Assembly: GCA_002309195.1 (NCBI GenBank)
Contig: DBWY01000002.1
Span: 1 to 41,403, forward strand
Length of the DNA: 41,403 bases
Reading direction: 5' to 3'
Origin: Treponema sp. UBA1226
Lineage (GTDB): Bacteria > Spirochaetota > Spirochaetia > Treponematales > Treponemataceae
Below are positions 23,546 through 31,482 of this stretch, piece after piece (position 1 is the stretch's first letter; every line of letters starts with the position of its first letter). The notes beneath the pieces are model-generated. The model was not told where the DNA came from. It was given only the letters and a program-made list of their open reading frames with translations, and ran no database searches. Made by a program: the position numbers and the translations under genes.

Positions 23546-24781
23546 TTAAGTTCCGCCTAAAACCTGTGCAGTAATCGTACCGTTTGCAGGAATAATTTCT
23601 ATTTCTGAACCGACAGAAGTGTCATTTATTCCGCGTATGATTTTGCCTGTCGCTTTATCGCGAACCATTGAATATCCTTTTGCAAGAATTAATTTTGGAT
23701 TTGATGCTTCAAGAATATTTACGAGTTTTTCAATATGGTTTCTCGTGTCTTTTAAACGCTCGTCCATTCCCGAAAGCAGAGCTTCTTTTGCGCTGTCAAA
23801 ACGAAAGAGAAGGGGCTGTTCGATTGTTCTGAAACGGTTTTCCATATTTTCTGGCGAAAACTGTTTTACCATCGATTTTAAATTCTGAACACGAAGTTTT
23901 ATAAGCGAGTGAATTTCATTTGCTTTGTTCTGAAGATATGCAATGACTTCCTGTTTTACAGGCGTGCATAATTCTGCGGCGGCGGACGGCGTCGGAGCCC
24001 TCTTGTCGGCTGCAAAATCGCAAAGCGCCCAGTCGATTTCATGACCGACTGCACTTACTACAGGAATTTCTGATGCAGCGACCGCCCTCACGACATTTTC
24101 CTCGCTAAACGGTAAAAGGTCTTCAAGTGACCCGCCGCCGCGACCAACAATGAGGACATCGCACATTTTAAAACGGTTTGCTGTTTCTATTTGAGCGACA
24201 ATCGAAGAAGCGGCTTCAGGACCCTGTACGATTGCAGGAAATATAGTAATTCCGACTGCAGGATTGCGTCGTCTTATAATCTGCATTATGTCGCGTAAGG
24301 CAGCCCCTGTCTGGCTTGTTACAACACCGACGGTTTTAGGAAAATCAGGAATTTCGCGTTTTCTTGAACTGTCAAAAAGTCCTTCTGAGGCAAGCTTTTT
24401 TTTGCGCTGCTCAAGCATTAAAAGGACATTGCCTTCGCCGGCAAGTTCCATGGAGTTTATTACGATTGAGTAAGTTCCGCGCGGCTCATAAACATCAAGG
24501 GAACCACGGCATCTTACAAGCATTCCGTCTTTAGGGATAAAAGTAAGGGATGACGCCCTGAACTTAAACATTACGGCGTTTATCTGGCATTTGTCGTCTT
24601 TGAGGGAAAAATACATGTGTCCTGTAGAATGGGGCTTAAAATTGGAAATTTCGCCTTCCAGGACTATGTTTGGAAATGATTTCTGGAGCATTCCCTTAAG
24701 AACGCCGTTAATCTGTGAAACTGTATAGACTTTTTCCCCAGAGTTTATTTCTTCGGGAATGATGAATTTTTCCATTTCCAT
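23546..24781 (-). CDS. xseA: Exodeoxyribonuclease VII large subunit
   Basis: A 411-residue protein. The N-terminal OB fold (about 15-110) has YTVSQINGVLKGMLQKSFP and VLEGEISNFKPHSTGHMYFSL split across it. The catalytic domain has VGVVTSQTGAALRDIM, VGRGGGSLEDLLPF, IPVVSAVGHEIDWALCDFAA and APTPSAAAEL, all XseA hallmarks. The C-terminus has the conserved GYSMVRD turn. It processes single-stranded DNA from both ends, useful in mismatch repair, which fits the operon with mutL. The ATG is six bases behind a -10 box with no ribosome binding site. Confidence 0.97.
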   Translation of the reverse strand: MEMEKFIIPEEINSGEKVYTVSQINGVLKGMLQKSFPNIVLEGEISNFKPHSTGHMYFSLKDDKCQINAVMFKFRASSLTFIPKDGMLVRCRGSLDVYEPRGTYSIVINSMELAGEGNVLLMLEQRKKKLASEGLFDSSRKREIPDFPKTVGVVTSQTGAALRDIMQIIRRRNPAVGITIFPAIVQGPEAASSIVAQIETANRFKMCDVLIVGRGGGSLEDLLPFSEENVVRAVAASEIPVVSAVGHEIDWALCDFAADKRAPTPSAAAELCTPVKQEVIAYLQNKANEIHSLIKLRVQNLKSMVKQFSPENMENRFRTIEQPLLFRFDSAKEALLSGMDERLKDTRNHIEKLVNILEASNPKLILAKGYSMVRDKATGKIIRGINDTSVGSEIEIIPANGTITAQVLGGT

Positions 24782-24787
24782 AAAGTG

Positions 24788-24816
24788 ATTTTATACAATA
24801 CAATTAACTTATTCAA
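24788..24816 (-). promoter_or_regulatory. Leaderless promoter of xseA
   Basis: On the minus strand TTGAAT (24811-24816), 17 bases, TAAAAT (24788-24793), then six bases to the xseA ATG. It overlaps the divergent promoter of the spiro-SPASM gene. Confidence 0.65.
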
Positions 24817-24832
24817 CCGAAAAACCGATATT
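24804..24832 (+). promoter_or_regulatory. Divergent promoter of the spiro-SPASM glycan operon
   Basis: TTAACT (24804-24809), 17 bases, GATATT (24827-24832). Transcription would start at about 24839-24840, at the second of two adjacent ATG codons. It physically overlaps the xseA promoter, so the two may compete. Confidence 0.5.
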
Positions 24833-24836
24833 AGAA

Positions 24837-26456
24837 ATGATGAAAACTCTAATTATTTTATTTGCTGCAGATAACGGCAGTTATGGCTTTAAAAACGCTT
24901 TTGAAGGAAAAAGTGCATTTTTTAAGACACTTGAATGGGCTCATAAACTTAATCTGGATTCAGATATAAATGTATTCTGCCTTGACGGCAATAAAGACAG
25001 CGTTGCATCCGGTATTTCTGATTTTAAGGCAGAATTTGACTCAAAAAACGATATATGCTTTACATCAAAATCAAGCTGGAATGCAGAAACTCTTTTTGCT
25101 TCGATGGCAGACGCCGTAAGTAAATCCGGCGCAGAATATGTCCTTTACAATTTCGCATACTGTCCGTTTTTAAATGTAGAGCTTGCACAAAAATTAATTA
25201 AAACACATGAAGAATATAAAAGTGAATACAGCTTCGCAGACGGCTATCCTTATGGCGTCTGCCCTGAAATCCTTGATAAGGGTCTTGTAAATATTCTAAA
25301 GGAACTTATAAAGACAAAAGAGGATTTAAAAGATAAAAATGTCGAAAAAACAACTGTCTTTGATCTTCTTAATACAGACATAAACTCTTTTGAAATCGAA
25401 ACAGAAATTTCAAACATCGACTGGCGTCTTTATCGTTTTGATTTTACATGTGACAAAAAAGAAAATTTTATTGCATGTAAAAATCTTTACGAAGCATTGA
25501 GTACAATGTCAGAAGACGATAAAAAAGATATTCAGAAAGTAATTACAAAGGCAAAAGAAAATACAAAGGTTTTAAAAACAATTCCTGCATATTTTAATAT
25601 CCAGATAGAAACGGATTGTCCGTCAAAATGTACTTACTGTGCTTATTCAGTATGTAAAAAAAGCGGAATGCAGAAAATGGATTTAGAAAAATTTAGAGGT
25701 CTTGTAAAATCCATTGATGCGTTAAATCCAGATGGTGTTGTAAGTCTTTCTCTCTGGGGTGAACCTCTTTTGCATCCGGATTTTTTTGATTTTGCAAAAG
25801 AAGTTTTAAAATACGAAGGTTTAAGTCTTCTTGTTGAGACAACCGGAATAAACTATAAAGACGAAAACGTTAAGAAAAATATAAGCGCATTAAAAGAAGC
25901 ATGCGGTAAATTAAAACAGAAAAAAAACGGATACAGTCCTTTGATGTGGATTGTAAGCGTTGATGCAATGAGCCAGAAAGTTTACGAGGATATTCATCCT
26001 GGAATGAAACTTGATGATGCTCTTGAATCTGTTAAGTTTTTAAACTCTGTTTTTTCCGGCGATGTATACGCGCAGTTCCTTCGCTTAAAACAGAACGAAG
26101 ATGAGCTTGAAAACTTTTACAGGACATTTAAAGAAAAAACATCGCTTTCGGGCGGAAACTTTATAATCCAGAAATATGATGACTTCTGTAAAAAACTTGG
26201 AGATTTTAAAAGCGCAGATCTTTCTCCAGTAGACAGACTTCCTTGCTGGCATTTACGCCGTGATATGAACATTCTTTCAAACGGTGATGTATGCGTCTGC
26301 AAAAACAAGTCATTCGAAGCTCCTTTAGGCAATGCATTTACAGAAGATCTTGAAACAATCTGGAATAAAATTGATTTGTATTTAGAAAAACATATTGCAA
26401 AAAATTACTGTGACGGTTGTGAGGCGTGTGATGAATTCTATACCTTTAATTTTTAA
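24837..26456 (+). CDS. Spiro-SPASM radical SAM protein with N-terminal nucleotidyltransferase-like domain
   Basis: A 539-residue protein. Residues 1-215 look like a GT-A/cytidylyltransferase fold (LIILFAADNGSYGF, AFEGKSAFFKTLEWA, GAEYVLYNFAYCPFLNVELAQ). The radical SAM core has CPSKCTYC (Cys261, Cys265 and Cys268) and LSLWGEPLLHPDFFDFA. The SPASM tail has Cys470, Cys486, Cys488 (VCVC), Cys525, Cys528 and Cys531, probably binding further iron-sulfur clusters. This matches my recollection of the spiro-SPASM family, known only from spirochaetes and of unknown function. If transcription starts as predicted, ATG 24840 is the true start. It heads an operon of sugar-handling genes. Confidence 0.88.
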   Translation: MMKTLIILFAADNGSYGFKNAFEGKSAFFKTLEWAHKLNLDSDINVFCLDGNKDSVASGISDFKAEFDSKNDICFTSKSSWNAETLFASMADAVSKSGAEYVLYNFAYCPFLNVELAQKLIKTHEEYKSEYSFADGYPYGVCPEILDKGLVNILKELIKTKEDLKDKNVEKTTVFDLLNTDINSFEIETEISNIDWRLYRFDFTCDKKENFIACKNLYEALSTMSEDDKKDIQKVITKAKENTKVLKTIPAYFNIQIETDCPSKCTYCAYSVCKKSGMQKMDLEKFRGLVKSIDALNPDGVVSLSLWGEPLLHPDFFDFAKEVLKYEGLSLLVETTGINYKDENVKKNISALKEACGKLKQKKNGYSPLMWIVSVDAMSQKVYEDIHPGMKLDDALESVKFLNSVFSGDVYAQFLRLKQNEDELENFYRTFKEKTSLSGGNFIIQKYDDFCKKLGDFKSADLSPVDRLPCWHLRRDMNILSNGDVCVCKNKSFEAPLGNAFTEDLETIWNKIDLYLEKHIAKNYCDGCEACDEFYTFNF

Positions 26457-27390
26457 TGAGCGCGAAATAAACCGTACTGTTCTCGGTGGAAAAAGAAATT
26501 CTACACAGGCAAAGATGGATGTTTCTGTCATTTTGTTAAACAGCGGCGGAAGTGTTTTAAGAATTCAGAATCTTGAAAATCTGCAGAACTGTGGTTTTGA
26601 AAAAATCATCTCGATGGAACCTAATAACGAGAACTATAATTTTGAAGATTTTATAAATAAATTTCCGACTGCAAAATTTATCGTACCGCAGGAAGAAGTT
26701 TCTGACGGCGACCTTATAAATATCGGTATGGCAGAAACAGATTCAAAATATGTACTTGTTTTACGCGATACTGTACAGGTTTCAAGCTTTATACTTACTT
26801 CAAATAACGCTCAAAAGCTTATAGATAAAGACTGTTTCTGTTATGTTCCGAGAATGTCAATCGACGACAATAAAAGTCTTTCGACAAATTTCATGCCTTC
26901 GGTACATAAAGGAGTTTTTAAAGTAGATTCAACTTCGCTTATAACAGACATGCTTTCGACTCTTTATCCCCTTGATTTTATCGGAATGTATAACCGACAG
27001 AAATTTATTCAGCTTGGGGGATTTGACTATACTATAAAGAGCCCTTACTGGCAGAATCTTGACCTGGCTTTTCGTGCATGGCTCTGGGGCGAAGAAATCA
27101 AGATTACGACGGGATTTCAGATTTCATATCTTTCTGATGCTCCGGTCGAAGATACAACAAGCAATTTGAGTCAGTTCAGATTTTATCTTAAAAATCTTGC
27201 ACCTGTTTTTAAGCTTGATCACGGAGAAATTCCTTCTACTGCAATTTTTAGAACATTAAGACGCTCTCCATGCGGTTTTATCGAAACCTTAAAGCAGTTT
27301 GATGACGCAAAAGAATGGGTTTTAAAAAATCAGTATAGATTTAAAACAGATGCTGCAGGTCTTATAAGCAACTGGGGCAATTTAAAATGA
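26431..27390 (+). CDS. GT2-like glycosyltransferase-fold protein
   Basis: A 319-residue protein with features of a GT-A family 2 glycosyltransferase, weakly conserved. DVSVILLNSGG forms the first strand, ESDSKY-type text is replaced by AETDSKYVLVLRD in the metal-binding strand position, and IGMYNRQKFIQLGGFD followed by NLDLAFRAWLWGEEIK is the acceptor-side pattern (GGFDE...DLxxR). The DxD motif is not clear, so activity is uncertain. ATG 26431 has GAGG six bases upstream, inside the end of the spiro-SPASM gene (26-base overlap). It overlaps the next gene by four bases. Role inferred: transfer of the sugar made by the neighbouring genes. Confidence 0.65.
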   Translation: MNSIPLIFNEREINRTVLGGKRNSTQAKMDVSVILLNSGGSVLRIQNLENLQNCGFEKIISMEPNNENYNFEDFINKFPTAKFIVPQEEVSDGDLINIGMAETDSKYVLVLRDTVQVSSFILTSNNAQKLIDKDCFCYVPRMSIDDNKSLSTNFMPSVHKGVFKVDSTSLITDMLSTLYPLDFIGMYNRQKFIQLGGFDYTIKSPYWQNLDLAFRAWLWGEEIKITTGFQISYLSDAPVEDTTSNLSQFRFYLKNLAPVFKLDHGEIPSTAIFRTLRRSPCGFIETLKQFDDAKEWVLKNQYRFKTDAAGLISNWGNLK

Positions 27391-29885
27391 AAACCATCAT
27401 CATAGTTCAGTGCCGCTTATCTTCTTCACGTTTACCTCAAAAAGCATTGTACAGACTTGATGGGACTACAGTCCTTTCGTGGGCATTGCGTTCCATGAAA
27501 AAAGTTAAGGCAGACGATTATTTTGTTGCCTGCGATTATGATTCAGAAAAAGAATTAAAGCCTCTGGTAGAAAAAAATGGTTTTAAAATCTTTGCAGGTC
27601 CTAAAGACGATGTTCTTGAACGCTTCTGCATGTTAATCGAACGCGAAAATGCTGATGTAGTTCTTCGTGCAACTGCAGATAATCCGTTTTTATTTTTTGA
27701 TGCCGCACAAGAGCTTTTAGATTCTTATAAAAATGAATATTTTAAAGACACAGATTATATTACATACTCAGGACTGCCTCACGGATCCGGAATCGAAATC
27801 TTTAATGCAAAATCTTTATTAAATGCAATAAAACTTACAGGCATTCCTTATGACCACGAACATGTAGGACCATCTCTTTACAACCATCAGGATAAATTTA
27901 AATGCCTTTTTTTAAAAAGTCCTGAAAAATATTTTTATCCATCACTTAGAACAACTATAGACACTTACGCAGACTATATCAGGGCCTGTGATACAGTTGA
28001 ATACCTTGCATCAGAAAATATCGTGCCGCCTTACAAAGCATGTGATGTTGTAAATGCTTTTTCAAATCCGGAAATTTCAAAAAAAATTCTTTATGTTCCA
28101 AGTGTTAAAAAAGGGCAGGGAACAGGACATTTTTTGCGCTGTATCCGTCTTGCAAAAAAAACAAAGGGCTGCATTTTAATAACAGATGAAAAAGAAAAGA
28201 TTGATTATGAAAAAATTATTGATGCAGCAGGCGGCTTTCCAAAAGAAAGAATCATAGAAAAGATTCCGCTTAAAAATGAATATGACTTAATCGTTTTAGA
28301 CAGATTTAAAATGACTAAAAACGAAGCTAAGGTTTTTTGCGGGCTTTCAAAGACTGTTGCAATTGACGAGGGTTCAAAGTTTACGGACGGCTTTGATTTT
28401 CTTTTGAATATTATTCCGTCAGAATTAAAGAAAGAACAGAATCTTGTAAATCCCTGCTTTATAGAAAAACCACACAATGTAAATGCTTCTTATCCTCTTG
28501 AAAAACAGGTAAAAAAAGTTCTTGTATGCTTTGGTGGAGAAGATAACGAAAGACTTACAGAAAAGACTTTAAAAGCGCTGTGTGATAAAAAATTAAATGA
28601 AATTTTAAAATATGATATGGATGTAACGGTTGTAACCAGCCGCGCTCAGGATATAAAAAAAATATTTTCTGATAAAGCAGGCGATTCTGGTAAAAAAATC
28701 TTTATCGTAGAGAAAATTGAAAACTTAAAAGAGCATTTGTGCGAATATGACATCGTAATTACTCATTACGGTCTTACGGCTTTTGAATGCGTCTTTTCTA
28801 ATACACCTGTGCTTCTTTGTGCTCCGTCATCACTTCATAAAAGGCTTTCTCTTAAAAACGGTTTTAAATGCCTTTCTAAAAACGAAATTAATGCTTCGAA
28901 TCTTGCAAAATATTTTGTATTAAAAATTCTATTAAATCCTCAGATTAATTATGAAAATACAGAAGAGCAGAGCCTTGACAGATATATTTTTAATCTTGCA
29001 GAAGCAGCTTTATATAAATGTCCTCTTTGCGGCAAAGAAAGCAGATTTAATAAAGTTGTAGAACGCACAGAACATCATACTTTCAGAAGATGTTCTGACT
29101 GTTCTATGGTTTACATTTCATATTCTGATGACAGTGAAAAAGTAAAGTACGAAAAATCTTATTTTGCAGACGAATATAAAAAGCAGTATGGAAAAACTTA
29201 TCTTGAAGATTTTGAATCTATAAAGAAAAATTGTATTTCACGAATTAAGAATATTGATTCTCTTTCTTCTTTGAGTTCAAAAAATATTCTTGATATCGGC
29301 TGTGCATATGGACCATTTTTATCTGCTGCAAAAGATTTTTCGTGGACTCCTTTTGGTGCAGACATCGCTTCTGATGCAATTGAATATGTAAACACAAAGC
29401 TTGGAATAAAAGCAGTTACAGCATCTTTTGCAGATATCGATATTAAAAAAGAGTTTAACGTAGAAAAACTTGACGCTGTTACGATGTGGTATGTAATTGA
29501 ACATATCAAGGACTTAAATTCTACTTTAAAATCTGTAAATGCTCTTTTAAATAAAGGCGGAATTTTTGCTTTTTCTACACCAAATGCGTCGGGTGTTTCT
29601 TCGAAGGCAGACAAAAAAAGTTTTTACGCTTTAAGCCCTAAAGATCATTACTCGCTCTGGGAAATTAAAAATACATCAAAATATCTTAAACGCTTTGGAT
29701 TTAAAGTATGCAAAACCGTAAGTACGGGCATTCATCCGGAGCGTGTTCCATTTATAAAAAAACACGGCATAAAGCCGGAAAGCATAATATTTAAGATTGT
29801 TTATCATTTAATCAAGTTATTTAAAAACGGCGATACTTATGAAGTGTATTGCAGAAAAACAGGGGAAAGTTGTGATGAAAGGTAA
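27387..29885 (+). CDS. Three-domain fusion: SpsF-like cytidylyltransferase, SpsG/PseG-like domain, zinc-ribbon methyltransferase
   Basis: An 832-residue protein. Residues 1-230 match the SpsF/NeuA-like cytidylyltransferases (IVQCRLSSSRLPQKAL, LRATADNPF). Residues 233-540 match SpsG/PseG, the nucleotide-sugar hydrolase of pseudaminic acid synthesis (KGQGTGHFLRCIRLAKK with the His248 candidate, VLVCFGGEDNERLT, ITHYGLTAFECVFSNTPVLL). Residues 545-832 are a zinc-ribbon methyltransferase (CPLCG at 545, CSDC at 569, LDIGCAYG near 636, VIEHIKDLN). SpsF-SpsG pairs act in surface polysaccharide and flagellin sugar pathways; a third, methyltransferase domain is remarkable. ATGA overlap with the gene before, 11-base overlap with the gene after. 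Confidence 0.88.
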   Translation: MKTIIIVQCRLSSSRLPQKALYRLDGTTVLSWALRSMKKVKADDYFVACDYDSEKELKPLVEKNGFKIFAGPKDDVLERFCMLIERENADVVLRATADNPFLFFDAAQELLDSYKNEYFKDTDYITYSGLPHGSGIEIFNAKSLLNAIKLTGIPYDHEHVGPSLYNHQDKFKCLFLKSPEKYFYPSLRTTIDTYADYIRACDTVEYLASENIVPPYKACDVVNAFSNPEISKKILYVPSVKKGQGTGHFLRCIRLAKKTKGCILITDEKEKIDYEKIIDAAGGFPKERIIEKIPLKNEYDLIVLDRFKMTKNEAKVFCGLSKTVAIDEGSKFTDGFDFLLNIIPSELKKEQNLVNPCFIEKPHNVNASYPLEKQVKKVLVCFGGEDNERLTEKTLKALCDKKLNEILKYDMDVTVVTSRAQDIKKIFSDKAGDSGKKIFIVEKIENLKEHLCEYDIVITHYGLTAFECVFSNTPVLLCAPSSLHKRLSLKNGFKCLSKNEINASNLAKYFVLKILLNPQINYENTEEQSLDRYIFNLAEAALYKCPLCGKESRFNKVVERTEHHTFRRCSDCSMVYISYSDDSEKVKYEKSYFADEYKKQYGKTYLEDFESIKKNCISRIKNIDSLSSLSSKNILDIGCAYGPFLSAAKDFSWTPFGADIASDAIEYVNTKLGIKAVTASFADIDIKKEFNVEKLDAVTMWYVIEHIKDLNSTLKSVNALLNKGGIFAFSTPNASGVSSKADKKSFYALSPKDHYSLWEIKNTSKYLKRFGFKVCKTVSTGIHPERVPFIKKHGIKPESIIFKIVYHLIKLFKNGDTYEVYCRKTGESCDER

Positions 29886-31482
29886 ATCAATTTTAATATT
29901 GGGTGCAGGCTTAATGCAGAAACCTGCAATAGAAAGCGCAAAATCTTTAGGACTTAAAGTATTCGTAATTGACGCAAATCCAGAAGCTTTGTGTGTTCCT
30001 CTTGCAGATGAATTTAAAAAAATAGATTTAAAGGCAAGAGAAGAAATTGCACAGTATGCTGCAGAACTTAAAGAAAAGGAAAACCTTGCTGCAATCTTTA
30101 CTGCCGGAACAGATTTTTCTGCTTCGGTTTCATACGCCTCTGAAAAAACAGGGCTTTTATCTCATACTTTTGAAGCTTCCGTTAATGCAAGCGACAAGAC
30201 AAAAATGCGCTCATGTTTTAAAGAAGCCGGAGTTCCTTCTCCTGAGTTTACAAAAATCCACAGAAATAAAATCTGCGAAATCCTTTCAAAAGAATTTGTT
30301 GAGAAGTTAAATTATCCTATGGTTGCAAAACCCTCTGATAATATGGGGGCGCGCGGCTGCAGGATGGTAAGAAATAAAAGCGAGTTAATCTACAGTGTCG
30401 AAGAAGCCGTAAAAAACTCGCGCGCAAGCACATGTATTCTCGAAGATTATATGGAAGGCCCGGAATATTCGATTGACGCGCTTGTCTACGACGGAACAAT
30501 GACGATAACGGGCTTTGCAGACCGCCATATTTTCTTTCCTCCGTATTTTATTGAGACAGGGCATACGATGCCTTCTGTCATTTCAAGAGAAAAATATCTT
30601 TCGCTTGTAAAAACTTTTGCTGACGGTGTAAATGCTTTAGGACTTACACGCGGGGCTGCAAAGGCCGATATCAAATTTACTAAAAACGGACCTGAGGTAG
30701 GAGAAATTGCCGCGCGCCTTTCCGGTGGTTATATGTCAGGCTGGACTTTTCCTTATTCGTCTGATTTTAATCTTACGCTCGAAGCAGAAAAAATTGCGCT
30801 CGGTGAAGTTCCTTCTGAACTTGAAAAAAACCGTAAGTCTCTTGATGTAAATTCAGCTTTTAAAATGTACGAAATCGTTTCTAAAAAGGTGAGTGCAGAG
30901 AGGGCATGGATTTCGATTCCGGGAAAGATTAAGAATATTTATGGAATGGACCAGGATTACAATAGAGATGTAATTAAAAATATTTTTCCGCGTTCAGGAA
31001 TAGGGGATGAAGTTAATTTTCCGAGAAACAATGTAGAAAAATGCGGCAACGTCATTTCGGTTGCAGAAGACAGAGAGACTGCAGTTTCTGCATGTGAAAA
31101 TTTTATAAAAAACATTACGATTGAACTTGAAAAAGATAATCCTTTAACCGAAAATTTTCTTGAAGGAAAAAGAAGCCGTTACGAGAAGGGATTTCCTCCA
31201 TGCGCATTTGACATCTCTGGCGGCGTTTTAAAGCTTTTAGAAGCTGAACTTGATAAAAAGGATGATTCTATTCCTGAAGGAATGAATGTGTTGAATTATA
31301 TTCCGGATGCATTAAATAAAGATGAAATACTTTCCCTTAAAGACTGGAACCATCTGACATTGAAAGAATCGCTGGAAAAGTTTAATATAATCAGGAAAGG
31401 ACACAAAAAGATTGAGTACAGAAAATTCTGGCTTTATCTGATACGCGGGGGAATTCAAGGTGCGTTGTATTGTGCAGAATAA
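29875..31482 (+). CDS. ATP-grasp ligase-like protein
   Basis: A 535-residue protein. An N-terminal preATP-grasp Rossmann segment (ILILGAGLMQKPAIESAKSL) is followed by an ATP-grasp fold: YPMVAKPSDNMGARGC, ILEDYMEGPEYSIDALV and AAKADIKFTKNGPEVGEIAARLSGG. ATP-grasp enzymes join a carboxylate to an amine or thiol, so it may attach an amino acid to a sugar or carrier. The last 130 residues (about 405-535) match no family I recognise. ATG 29875 has AGGGGAAAG upstream, inside the end of the fusion gene. It overlaps the amidase gene by 23 bases. Confidence 0.85.
   Translation: MKGKSILILGAGLMQKPAIESAKSLGLKVFVIDANPEALCVPLADEFKKIDLKAREEIAQYAAELKEKENLAAIFTAGTDFSASVSYASEKTGLLSHTFEASVNASDKTKMRSCFKEAGVPSPEFTKIHRNKICEILSKEFVEKLNYPMVAKPSDNMGARGCRMVRNKSELIYSVEEAVKNSRASTCILEDYMEGPEYSIDALVYDGTMTITGFADRHIFFPPYFIETGHTMPSVISREKYLSLVKTFADGVNALGLTRGAAKADIKFTKNGPEVGEIAARLSGGYMSGWTFPYSSDFNLTLEAEKIALGEVPSELEKNRKSLDVNSAFKMYEIVSKKVSAERAWISIPGKIKNIYGMDQDYNRDVIKNIFPRSGIGDEVNFPRNNVEKCGNVISVAEDRETAVSACENFIKNITIELEKDNPLTENFLEGKRSRYEKGFPPCAFDISGGVLKLLEAELDKKDDSIPEGMNVLNYIPDALNKDEILSLKDWNHLTLKESLEKFNIIRKGHKKIEYRKFWLYLIRGGIQGALYCAE

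Noticed and set aside
29198..29614. 138-codon reading frame opposite the methyltransferase domain
   Set aside because: Inside a well-supported gene with no independent promoter or ribosome binding site.
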